Shown one piece after another: positions 26,717-37,100 of a DNA stretch of 64,000 bases. How positions within the stretch are numbered: position 1 is the stretch's first letter; every line of letters begins with the position of its first letter. The translations under genes were made by a program, and so were the position numbers. The notes under the pieces are model-generated. The model saw nothing but the letters and a program-made list of their open reading frames with translations, did not search any database and was not told the DNA's origin. This DNA is from Planctomycetota bacterium (GTDB taxonomy: Bacteria; Planctomycetota; Planctomycetia; Pirellulales; Pirellulaceae): the NCBI GenBank assembly GCA_963204915.1, contig CAUJHS010000030.1:1-64000 (forward strand), given 5' to 3'.

Positions 26717-27631
26717 TCAGCGGATCAGGGTGGAAGCAATGTCGGTCCCGGAGAGTAAGTCGCGCAGTTTGCGTTGTTGGGTTTCTGTCAACGCGGCGCG
26801 CGGGAAGGCGCAGGTCGGATAGTCGATCAACCCTTGCCATACGAGGACTTGCTTCGAAGCGGCGAGCGTTTGGAACATCAGAAGCGGCTCGATAATATCG
26901 TTCGCGCGCCGCTGAAGCGCCATCGCCTCGGCGTAACGTCCTGCCTGGCAATGGTGATAAATGCCCATAATCAGTTCCGGCATAAAATTGTATGTCGTGC
27001 CAATGCCTCCGTGCGCACCCACTTGCAACCCCAGCGCTAGGGCCTCGTCTTGACCGTTATACAATATCTGATCGGGCGCAAAGCGGCTGAGCAACCGCTG
27101 CATCATGTAAAAGTCGGGCGCCGTGTACTTGAAGCCAGCAATGTTCGGCAGCGAAAGCAACGACGCCAGGTTGATGATCGAATGATGTTGCACCGTCAAC
27201 GTGGGAATGTAATACGCCACCACGGGCAGAGGACTGCGACGCGCCAACTCGCCGTAAAACGAATGCACCTCATCCCAGGAGTAGCCGCCGGCAAACGGCG
27301 GAATACTGCTCACCGCGTCGGCCTGAAGCCGGCCGGCATGAAGAGCCAGTTCGATGGCCATCGACGCTTGAATGGCGCCCACGTGCACAATGACCTGCCC
27401 ACGCCCGCGCGAGCCATGCACGGCAATTTCCACGATACGTTTGCGGGTCTCGAAATCCAGATAGATTCCTTCGCCAGTGCTTCCGGTCACATACAAGCCT
27501 CCCACGCCTTTGTTGTAAAGATGGTCAACAAGGCGTTCGGCGCTTTTCTCGTCCAGGCGGCCGTCAGGAAGCAGCGGGGTCACCAGCGCTGGTAAAATAC
27601 GGTTCTCGGCCGATAACAACGAGTTGGTCAT
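26717..27631 (-). CDS. DapA/NanA family aldolase (dihydrodipicolinate synthase-like)
   Basis: The 304-residue protein starts MTNSLLSAENRILPALVTPL. It has YVTGSTGEGIYLDFETRKRI (the GxxGE active-site loop), the Tyr motif LPVVAYYIPTLT and the Schiff-base Lys in NIAGFKYTAPDF. Members of this class I aldolase family cleave or form pyruvate adducts; GIGTTYNFMPEL matches the NanA (N-acetylneuraminate lyase) branch slightly better than DapA. A longer in-frame upstream start lacks protein character. It probably forms a transcription unit with the following phosphatase-superfamily gene. The physiological substrate is uncertain. Confidence 0.88.
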   Translation of the reverse strand: MTNSLLSAENRILPALVTPLLPDGRLDEKSAERLVDHLYNKGVGGLYVTGSTGEGIYLDFETRKRIVEIAVHGSRGRGQVIVHVGAIQASMAIELALHAGRLQADAVSSIPPFAGGYSWDEVHSFYGELARRSPLPVVAYYIPTLTVQHHSIINLASLLSLPNIAGFKYTAPDFYMMQRLLSRFAPDQILYNGQDEALALGLQVGAHGGIGTTYNFMPELIMGIYHHCQAGRYAEAMALQRRANDIIEPLLMFQTLAASKQVLVWQGLIDYPTCAFPRAALTETQQRKLRDLLSGTDIASTLIR

Positions 27632-27912
27632 GGCAGATGGATCAAAAAGGGAATTACGCGGAACCAGGAACCTCGCCCGCGTGGAGTTGTTTCGCTGACT
27701 GTGCAGGCAGGAAGCCCCGGCGGTCGTCACTATGCTAACAAGGCCAGCCGGGAATTGGCTACCACGCGCCGTGGGAATCTTTATGATGAGTAATTCACCA
27801 AGTGGAGCCGCATCGGAGCCGCGGCAAAACGGCGCAGCGTGCGTTGGCGCGGCTTGACGCTCAACTGCCTGCCGCGCAAATACCTGACGCATACATTCGG
27901 AGGTTTGGTGTG

Positions 27913-28776
27913 ATGGTTCGATCTCCGCTCGTTTTTGCGGTGCTGGTTTTCGCGATCCTCCCTAGGACGGCGATGGCCCAAACCTCGGGCGAGGGCTTAT
28001 TGTTCCACGAAACTTTTGATGACGCGGCGTTGAAAAGCCGTCAGTGGTATGACTTGGGACGCGTGCGTATCGTGGGACAAGCGGCTGCGGGCGAGGGATG
28101 CATTGAGTATGAATGGACCGACGCGAACCAGCCCGTGCAAGGCTCGTCGCCTATGCGACATCAGTTCGAGCCTACCAAGGAAGTATTTCTCCGTTTCTAT
28201 TTGAAGCTTTCCGAGGGCTGGGGTTGGTCGGGTCGCAGTTATCACCCCCACTTGACGCATTTCATGACCACGGAGAACTCGGCGTGGCATGGGCCGGCCG
28301 CCAGCCGCTTGACGTTATACATCGAACCCGTCAACGGGAAACTCCGCTTAGCGGCTCAAGACATTCAGAACCAAGATGCTCGGCATGGCTTGACCCAAGG
28401 CCCGCTCAAAGGCGGTTACAACGGGATGTTTTACGACAGCCCCGGCGTTTTATTCGCCGATGATCAATGGCACTGTGTCGAAGCGCAATTCAAACTCAAT
28501 ACCTTGGACCTGGACAAGGATCGCGCCAACGCCGATGGGATTGTTCGCGGCTGGTTCGACGGTCGGCTCGTGGTGGATCGTACCAACGTTGTCCTGCGCT
28601 CTCCAGACTTTCCCGACATGCGGTTCAATCAGTTTCTCCTCGCGCCGTATTTCGGACCGGGATTATTGCCCCATCCGCAGAAACTCTGGATCGACGAACT
28701 TGCCGTCGGAACAAGCCGCATCGGCCCGCTGGCCTCAACTCGCCCGCGTTCATCAACGGAGAACGCCCGCCCGTAA
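27913..28776 (+). CDS. Secreted concanavalin-fold-like protein (polysaccharide lyase/lectin-like)
   Basis: The 287-residue protein begins MVRSPLVFAVLVFAILPRTAMA, a Sec signal peptide, with GGAGG about nine bases upstream. The mature part reads like a jelly-roll: LLFHETFDDAALKSRQWYD, FLRFYLKLSEGWGWSG, RLTLYIEPVNGKLRLAAQD, WHCVEAQFKLN, GIVRGWFDGRLVVDRTNV and LWIDELAVGTSRIGPL. This pattern occurs in polysaccharide-lyase-like and LamG-type proteins of secreted planctomycete systems. No catalytic residue can be assigned. It is divergent from the aldolase gene. Confidence 0.7.
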   Translation: MVRSPLVFAVLVFAILPRTAMAQTSGEGLLFHETFDDAALKSRQWYDLGRVRIVGQAAAGEGCIEYEWTDANQPVQGSSPMRHQFEPTKEVFLRFYLKLSEGWGWSGRSYHPHLTHFMTTENSAWHGPAASRLTLYIEPVNGKLRLAAQDIQNQDARHGLTQGPLKGGYNGMFYDSPGVLFADDQWHCVEAQFKLNTLDLDKDRANADGIVRGWFDGRLVVDRTNVVLRSPDFPDMRFNQFLLAPYFGPGLLPHPQKLWIDELAVGTSRIGPLASTRPRSSTENARP

Positions 28777-28914
28777 GACGAACCGAAGCTGGGCGCGATT
28801 GTTCGCGTAGGAGAGCGTCGGCGCGGGCCTCCACTTGGAGAGAAACATCACGCGCAGGCTGGCGGGAGAGCGCGAGCGGCAAGGACCGTTGTACCCGAGT
28901 TTGACTCCGTGACG

Positions 28915-30087
28915 CTATTTCGCTGCGCCGGGCGCGTCTGCCGGTTGCGTCTTGTTCTTTCCCGCACCCGGGTATCCGCGCCAAATGTACTCCAGCGCGG
29001 CGGGCAGCGTTTGCTGTTTCACCGCACGATCGCAATGGCCGGCGTTTCGAGCAAACACGAATTGATAGGGATATCCCTTGGCGGCCAGCACCTTGGCCAT
29101 GTTCTGGTTCGCCAAAACCCAGTCGTGCATATTGTCGCGCATGACGTTGGGGTTGAGTAAATCTCGGTCGCTCACCTCGAACCAAATTCGCAGCGGCTTA
29201 ACCGGGCTGTTCGGAATCAATCGCTCGTGGAACTCCCAAGCCCCGTGCGGAGTTTCGGGGTTATGCGGCCACTGCTGGTTGACGAATGTGCCTGAATAGC
29301 ACAGAACGCGGCGGTAAAGGTCGGGCCGGTACCACGCCATGATCATGGCGCAGGCGCCGCCAGAACTGCAACCCATCGTGGCGCGCCCCTCCGGGTCCTT
29401 GGTCAATTTCACGTGGCATTGTTTTTCGACCAAGGGCAACACTTCCGTCTCGACGAACTCCGCGTACACGCCCGACATGGTGTCATACTCCAACCCGCGT
29501 TGGCTGCCTTGGGCGTCGCCGCCGCCGTTGCCAATCGAAATCGCGATCATCACCGGCACGCGGCCCTGAGCGATCAAATTGTCCAAGGCCGTGAACAAAG
29601 CCGGGTCAGGACCGTCGGCGCCAACGATGAAAGGCGCTTCCGAGCCAGGAACATATTGTTGAGGAACGTAAACCGCGACCCGCCGCGTGTACGGAGCGGG
29701 ATGGCTGGTTGTCACCACGAGTTTCGCAGGATCGTTTGGATCGACGGTTCCAAAGGTATTAGGTTCCCGCGCAATTCCTGGATATATTTTGCTGTCCGTC
29801 GATTGCATCGTGAGCTGGTGCACCACGCCTTGCGGCGTCCCCTCGTTGACCTTCATCTCCGGCGCCGGGTGGTGTGTGGGGCCAAGAATGAAATTGCCGT
29901 CGATGTGGGGCGGCGGTGCTTCCCCGTCGGGCAACTCGATGGCCGTCACATATCCTGGGGTGAGTGGATCGCGGGCAGGCGGTGTTGGGCGCGCCGCACG
30001 CCCCGCGGTCGTTTGCGCCAATGTCGCCGTGGTCATTGTCAAACTTGCCAGGGCGATCCAGACACGCACATGTCTCATCGGTTTCAT
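28915..30087 (-). CDS. Secreted esterase (enterochelin esterase/feruloyl esterase-like alpha/beta hydrolase)
   Basis: The 390-residue protein has a signal peptide and a Pro-rich linker (RPTPPARDPLTPGYV). An N-terminal region of about 100 residues precedes a Fes/YieL-type alpha/beta hydrolase. Its nucleophile elbow is MGCSSGGACAMIM, and FARNAGHCDRAVKQ carries the likely catalytic His. VPVMIAISIGNGGG and VRVAVYVPQQYVPGS-like strands fit the family. Such esterases cleave acyl or feruloyl groups from glycans or siderophores. The start is supported by GGGAG upstream. It is convergent with the lectin-like gene. Confidence 0.87.
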   Translation of the reverse strand: MKPMRHVRVWIALASLTMTTATLAQTTAGRAARPTPPARDPLTPGYVTAIELPDGEAPPPHIDGNFILGPTHHPAPEMKVNEGTPQGVVHQLTMQSTDSKIYPGIAREPNTFGTVDPNDPAKLVVTTSHPAPYTRRVAVYVPQQYVPGSEAPFIVGADGPDPALFTALDNLIAQGRVPVMIAISIGNGGGDAQGSQRGLEYDTMSGVYAEFVETEVLPLVEKQCHVKLTKDPEGRATMGCSSGGACAMIMAWYRPDLYRRVLCYSGTFVNQQWPHNPETPHGAWEFHERLIPNSPVKPLRIWFEVSDRDLLNPNVMRDNMHDWVLANQNMAKVLAAKGYPYQFVFARNAGHCDRAVKQQTLPAALEYIWRGYPGAGKNKTQPADAPGAAK

Positions 30088-31133
30088 CGGTGTTGAGGCT
30101 CCCTTAATGCCGCGCGCTCTCGGCGCCGGTCGAAATGCGATATCGGGACGGTTCGGTTGATTCCACTAGCGTATGCTGGTCGGCGAATGCACGCTACGTG
30201 CGGCATGAGCGCATCTCGCGCCACCAGAATCTAGGTGTTTAGCGCGCTGGACAGCTTGAATCAGGGACCAGCCGCTGGGCATGTGATGGCGCAACCGGGA
30301 CGAAACCAACCGCAGCCCTAGCGATGCGCAAACCATGACCTAGATTATCTTACCGCCAGCAAACGCGGTGCGAAGCCGCGTGAAAACTAAGGGGGCGGAG
30401 GTGTGTTCGCGCAGATTATTTATCGTCGTACTGCCTTATTGCCGCCTTGGTATCAAACCCTACCAAAAAAACTGCATAACGTCTCTTTGTATTGTAGATC
30501 ATTGAACGCGACGACCAGCAGAAAATTTGAAGTAGGATGGATTCTTGGATTTTTGCTCGCCTTCGCGATCGACGCGTTATTGCATAAACCAGACAAATTC
30601 CGACACGAAACATGCCGCACGATGACACGAGACTTTGTTTCGTTTTGAGACGCGCCAGGTTTATCGACAAGTTTCTGACAACAAAATCGGCCTCATGATC
30701 GACGGCTTAACAGAACATAATTAAAATGAATCAGACTCGAGGGAAGTCGCTCCACGAATCTCAACCTGGCGCAGACGCGGCTTCCCTGCCTCATTGTGTC
30801 CGATTCCACGTAATCGTAAGTCAACACGCGGTTTACGACGAAAAAGACATCCCGTTTGGGACGCAGTTCTCGTCGTCGTTGGCCGGTAAAACGACGACTT
30901 CCGAATATACAAGGAGCGGTCATCGCGTTGTTGGATTGAGGGCGGGCAAACAAGCAATGGGGGCGAACATCGGACGTGACCGCGACGGCTCGTTGCCTGC
31001 GGGCATTGATTGCCCGAAGGTCTTGGTCCAAGATATCGCGTAACATTTTCGATGGGTTTGCGCTGATTAGTGCGCCGGCGGCAAGATAGTGGGGGCGACC
31101 GTGATCATAATGAGTCAACCACTTAGGAATTCT
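30088..31133. other. Long AT-richer leader region before the polyketide synthase genes
   Basis: About 1 kb without a recognisable gene. The central part (roughly 30400-30720) is clearly more AT-rich than its surroundings. A forward ATG frame at 30726-31043 (105 codons) has modest coding character but no known motif and no ribosome-binding site. A longer minus-strand frame overlaps it and is also unrecognised. A small hairpin (CGGGCA-TTGAT-TGCCCG, 31000-31016) lies near the right end. The region probably holds the promoter of the synthase operon. Confidence 0.5.
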
Positions 31134-34100
31134 ATGTCGGCCGATCAAGACCCTTCAGTCCTCGTTCTGACGTTGCCCGGCTGGTCGGATAGCTCGGTCG
31201 CCATTGCGGCAAGCCGCGCTGGAGCCGTGGGGCTTCTGGACTTGGAGTACGCGTCTTGCTCGGATTTGGCTCTAAGCCAATTGGCCCGACTGACGCGCTT
31301 TGCAATTCACGACTACGGCGTGAAGCTGGGACCGGAAAGTACTTTCTTCGTCCAGCATCTTCACTCCAACTTGCCGCCAGGTCTTAGGTATATTCTCTTA
31401 GCCGGCGGCGAGTCCGATGAATTCTCCACCTGGATACGAGACTTTCGGGCGCAAGGGATCGCCGTTCTCGTTGAGGCGACAACCGTTGCCGAGGCGAAAC
31501 GCGCCGCCGAGCTTGGCGCCTCGGGAATCGTGCTCAAGGGACATGAATCTGGCGGCCGAATTGGCGAAGATACCGCATTTATCTTATTTCAGCGCTGTTT
31601 GAATGAGGACGGAATTGGCGACCTCCCGCTGTGGGTTCAAGGCGGCATTGGGCTGAATACTGCGGCGGCATGTGTGGCGCTCGGCGCCGCCGGGGTCGTG
31701 CTCGATGCGCAAGTGATGCTCACCCGGGAATCTCCTTTGGATGACGCCGCGCGGCAGATGGTCTCCGCTTGTGACGGCAGCGAAACGCGTTGTTTGGGCG
31801 AATCGTTGGGCCAATCGTACCGTTGTTTCAGCCGCCCCGACCTTTCGCCGGTGAACGAACTGGCGGAAGAAGCTCGCCGCATCGAAACCAACGCCGCACC
31901 GGTCCAAGAGCGAGCGGAAGCATGGCGATCGACGGTCCGACGGATGACGGGCTGCCATCCTCGTGAATCGGTTTGGTTGGTCGGGCAAGACTTGGCTCTG
32001 GCGGCCTCGCTTGCCGAACGTTTCGCCACGGTGGGCGGGATTGTTGCGGCGGTCAAGTCGCAAATCAAACAAAACCCTGAAACGGCGCGCCGTATGCGCC
32101 CCATGGCGGCCAACGCTCCCATGGCGCAGAAACTGGGCACGCGGTATCCGTTGTTGCAAGGGCCGATGACGCGCGTCAGCGATACGGTCCAGTTCGCCGA
32201 GTCGGTCGCCGAAGCCGGCGCGCTGCCGTTTTTGGCTCTGGCTTTGATGCGCGGTCCCGAATGTGAACAACTGCTGAAAGAAACAAAACAACGGTTAGGT
32301 GAGCGGCCTTGGGGCGCCGGATTACTCGGATTCTTGCCCCCGGAAATTCGCCAAGAGCAATTGGCCGCGGTACGAGCCCATCAACCGCCTTACGCCCTGA
32401 TTGCCGGTGGCCGACCCGATCAAGCGCGCGAACTGGAAAAACTTGGCATACCCACGTTCTTGCATGTGCCTTCGCCCGCCCTATTGCGCATCTTTTTGCG
32501 CGACGGCGCGCGTCGATTTGTATTTGAAGGGCGTGAATGCGGCGGTCACGTCGGTCCGCGTTCAAGTTTCGTCCTTTGGGAGTCGATGATCGACGTCCTG
32601 CTGGAACACCTTGGTCCGAAGGGCAGCGGAAAGGATCTTGAAGTCGTGTTCGCAGGCGGAATTCACGACGATGTTTCCGCAGCGATGGTCTCGGTCCTCG
32701 CCGCTCCGCTCGTCGAGCGCGGTGTGGCGATTGGCGGCCTGATGGGCACGGCGTATCTCTTCACGCAAGAAGCCGTCGCCTCGGGCGGCATTACGGAGCG
32801 ATTCCAAAACGAAGCGCTGCAATGCGGGGAAACGGTGCTCTTGGAAACCGGACCCGGTCACGCCATCCGTTGTTTGCGCACGCCCTACTACGATGAGTTT
32901 CAACGAGAAAAACAACAACTCCAAGCCGAGGGACGCTCGGCCGAAGAAATCACGCGCACGTTGGAGCGTCGCAATGTAGGCCGGCTGCGAATCGCCTCCA
33001 AGGGGCTTGATCGTGTGGCCGACAAAGACCACGGCTCGCGACTGGCCGCGGTTCCCGAAGACGACCAGTACCGGCGCGGCATGTATATGATCGGGCAGGT
33101 GGCGTCGATGCGACACCGCGTCACCACCATGGCCGAACTGCACGAGCATGTCTGCCGTGGCGCCGAGGAGCGGCTCGAGCGCCTTGCAACGCCTGCGATC
33201 ACCCCGGTTGGCGTACGTTCCACACCCAGCGATATCGCGATCGTCGGGATGTCGTGCTTTTATCCGGGCGCGCATAACTTGCGCGAGTATTGGGAGAATA
33301 TCCTCGCGCGGCGCAACGCCGTGACGGAAGTTCCCCCCACGCACTGGGATTGGCGGCTGTTCTATGACCCCGATCCCAAAACACCCGACCGCATGATTTC
33401 GAAATGGGGCGGGTTCGTGCCCGACATTCCCTTTGACCCGCTCGCGTACGGCATTACGCCCAAGAGCATGGAATGCATCGAGCCGCTGCAATTGTTGTTG
33501 CTTGAAGCGGTGAAGCACGCCGTCGAAGACGCAGGTTACTCCAAACGCCCGTTTGATCGAGAGCGCACCGCGGCCATTCTTGGCATCGGCGGCGGCGGCA
33601 GCCCCCTGGCGCTGGCCTACGGGTTTCGCGCCTGTATGCCGTTGATCGACAGTGTACCCGAGTTGGGCGTCACCTCGAACGAACTGATGGATGTGCTCGA
33701 TCCGCTGCTGCCGCATTGGACCGAAGATTCCTTCCCCGGCTTCTTGATGAACGTGGCCGTGGGGCGCGTGGCGAACCGGTTTAACCTGGGCGGACCGAAT
33801 ATGGCGATCGACGCGGCCTGTGCTTCGTCATTAGCCGCGGTTCACGCCGCCGTTCGCGAACTTGAAACGGGCTCCAGCGATGTCGCCTTCGCCATGGGCG
33901 CCGACACCGTTCAAACGCCGTTTGTGTACACCGCGTTCAGTAAAACACACGCGCTCTCGCCGCAAGGACGCTGCCGACCTTTTGACGCCGCCGCCGACGG
34001 GATTGCGCTCAGTGAGGGCATCGGCGTCCTGGTGCTGAAACGTCTGGCCGATGCTGAACGCGACGGCGACCGCATCTATGCCGTTATCAAAGGTTCGGGC

Positions 34101-37100
34101 GCTTCCAGCGACGGCCGCGATAAAGGCCTGACCGCGCCCAACGTCGAAGGCCAAGTTCGCGCCTTGCGCCGCGCCTACGAAAAGGCGGACCTTTCCCTGG
34201 CCGACGTCGAACTGATCGAAGCCCATGGTACGGGCACGGTCGTGGGCGACCGCACCGAATCCGAGTCGCTCAATCGTCTGATGCACGAAGCCGGCGCGGT
34301 TCAACACAATTGCGCCTTAGGTTCGGTCAAGTCGATGATCGGACATAGCAAGTGCGCCGCCGGAACCGCGGGGCTGATCAAAACCGCCCTTGCGTTGTAT
34401 CACCAGGTATTGCCGCCGACGCTCGTGGATCAACCCAATCCGAACCTGGAAGGCGGCGACTGCGCCCTCTACTTGAACACGGAGCCGCGACCTTGGGTTC
34501 ACGGTCGACCTGGGCCGCGCACGGCAGGCGTAAGCGCTTTCGGCTTTGGCGGAACGAATGTCCACGTGGTGGTCCAGGAATACACGGCTGAATTCACCGG
34601 CCGTCGCACGGTGACCCATCGAACTTGGCCCGCGGAATTGTTTATTTGGCGTGGTCGAGATCGCGCCGCACTCAAAGCGGCTCTCGAGAAATCCCGCCGC
34701 AGTCTAACCGACGGCGCGCCGCTTAACTTGCGAGAATTGGCTATCTCGCTGTGGAAGGCGGCCGGCGTCAATGCGACTTGGCCCACCGCGGCGATTGTGG
34801 CGGGAACTCAGGAAGATTTGCTGGAACATCTCACGCGGCTTGTTCAACAAGTGGATCAACCGGCGCCGGTATGGCAGCATCCGACCGGAGCATACTTTGC
34901 CGAACGACCCGCAGACCATACGGGCAAGATCGCGGTGCTTTTCCCAGGGCAAGGTTCACAATACCCTGACATGCTCGCATCGTTGGCCGTGAATTTCCCC
35001 TGCGTGCGCGATGTGCTTGATCGCGCGGAAGCGGCGCTTCTGGGCGACTTGGATCGGCCCCTTGGAAGATACATCTACCCAGCTTCTCCGTTTTCCAAAA
35101 CGCAGCGGCAGGCTCAAGAACATGCGTTGGCCGAAACCGACATCGCCCAGCCTGCCATTGGCGCTGCGAGCTTGGCGGCTTATCGCTTGTTACAACTCGT
35201 CGGCGTGAAGCCCGATGTCGTGGGCGGACATAGCTACGGCGAGTACACGGCCTTATGCGCCGCGGGCGCCTTGGACGACGACGAATTGTTCCGCGTATCG
35301 TACCGGCGTGGGCAAACCATTCGCGCCGCGGCCGATCAGCAGCGGGGCGCCATGGCGGCCATTCCCGCCGCTACGAACGTCGTCGAGCAGGTTCTCGCCG
35401 CGTGCGGCGTGGACGTGGTGATCGCCAATCGAAATTCCCCGCAGCAAACGGTCATTTCCGGCTCGGAGAGCGGAATTCAAACGGTCCTGCAAGCGCTGTT
35501 AGACCGCAACATTCGCGGTCACCGGCTGCCCGTATCCTGCGCATTCCATTCGCCGTTGGTGGCGGCGGCGTGCCGTCCGTTCGCTGAGGTCTTAGAGTCG
35601 TGTCGCCTGAGCCCGCCGCGCCTGCCGGTTTACTCCAACACCACGGGCCGCATTCACGAGCCGGAAGTCGCATCGCTCCGTAAGCGCCTTGCCATCCATC
35701 TCGAGTCGCCGGTGCGATTCGAGGAAATGATCGAGGCCATGTACGCCGATGGCGTGCGAACCTTTATCGAGGCAGGCCCGCAAAGCGTACTCACCGGACT
35801 GGTGCAGCAGATTCTCCGCGAACGCCCCCACTGTGCAACGTCCATTGATCGCAAGGGACGTGACGGCATGGTGCAGCTCCAGCATAGTTTGGCGCAGTTG
35901 ATCGTTCACGGCGTACCGGTCGATCTCACGCCGCTCTATGCGCCGCGCCAAGGAAGCGCTCGTGAAGGCGAGCGGACCAATGCCTTAACAGGAGCGCCGG
36001 AAAGCACTTCGGCAACCTGGCTGATCAACGGCGCTCGGGCCCGGCCCGTCGCCGGCCCGGAACCGGTTCGCTTAGGCCAGCGCCGCGATCCCAAGGAGGT
36101 TCGCCAGAAGATCCAGGAAGGAAAAACGCTTAAGAGTCACTCAACTGCACAACCCGTCAACATTCCTCCGGTCGCCAAGGCCACCATGATCCGCGATGAA
36201 AAACCGTCGAATGGAACGCATTCCCCGGCCGCACCCACGCGCCTTCCCGCGCCGCAGGAGGTGAAATCGCCTCCCGTTCCGCAGCCGAAACGCGCTTCGG
36301 CGCCGCAAGAAGTTCAATTGAACGACATCATGCTGCGCTTCCAAGACGCCATGGTGCGGTTTTTGGACACGCAGCGCGAAGTGATGCAACCGTATCTCAG
36401 CGTCGTAGCCGGTGGAGCCGTTCCAACGGCGCCGACGGCGACCTATCCGAACGGCGCGCCGCGGGGCTCCAACGGTCATAGTGCGCTAGGGCATAGTGTG
36501 GCGCCGCCGGTCGTATCGCAGCTGACGGCGCCGCCCGTGATGTCGCCTCCTGCGCCAACGCAACCGGCCCCGGCGATTCCTGCCAGCGTGCAACGTGGTT
36601 CTGTGGCAAGTCCCGCGAACCGCGTTGCCGAATATGCGAGTGCGGCGGTCGAGCCGCGCGTTGAACCGCCGGCGCCGTCGGTCGCAAAGAGCAATCAAGC
36701 GCCGCCCTCAACCAAAGCTCCGCTGACGTTGGACGGCGTTCGGACCATGTTGCTCAAGTTGTTGAGCGAACGAACCGGCTACCCGATCGAGATGCTCGAT
36801 CCCAATCTTGAACTCGAAGGCGATCTGGGCATTGACTCGATCAAGCGCGTCGAGATTCTCGCCGTGCTGGCCGAATCGTTGGGCGAAGAATTCGCGGGCG
36901 AAGGTTCGGCCAATCAATTGGAAGAACTGACCAGCATCAAGACCTTGCAAGGGATTCTTGACTACATTCGCGACCATCTTTCACTCGACGACGGCGCATC
37001 GGCTCCGGTCAAGGCCAAGTCTCCGGCCCTCGAACGACCCGCTCCCCCCAAGCCCCAGTCGCCCGTTCGCGCTGCTTCGCCGGAGCCGCACCAAAATGGC

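Noticed and set aside
30403-30648. An 81-codon forward frame in the AT-rich leader
   Set aside because: AT-rich context, no ribosome-binding site and no family pattern. The hydrophobic stretch (GWILGFLLAFAIDALL) is short and probably chance.
30726-31043. A 105-codon frame before the synthase as a gene
   Set aside because: No ribosome-binding site, no recognisable motif and an overlapping longer frame on the other strand; noted only inside the intergenic entry.
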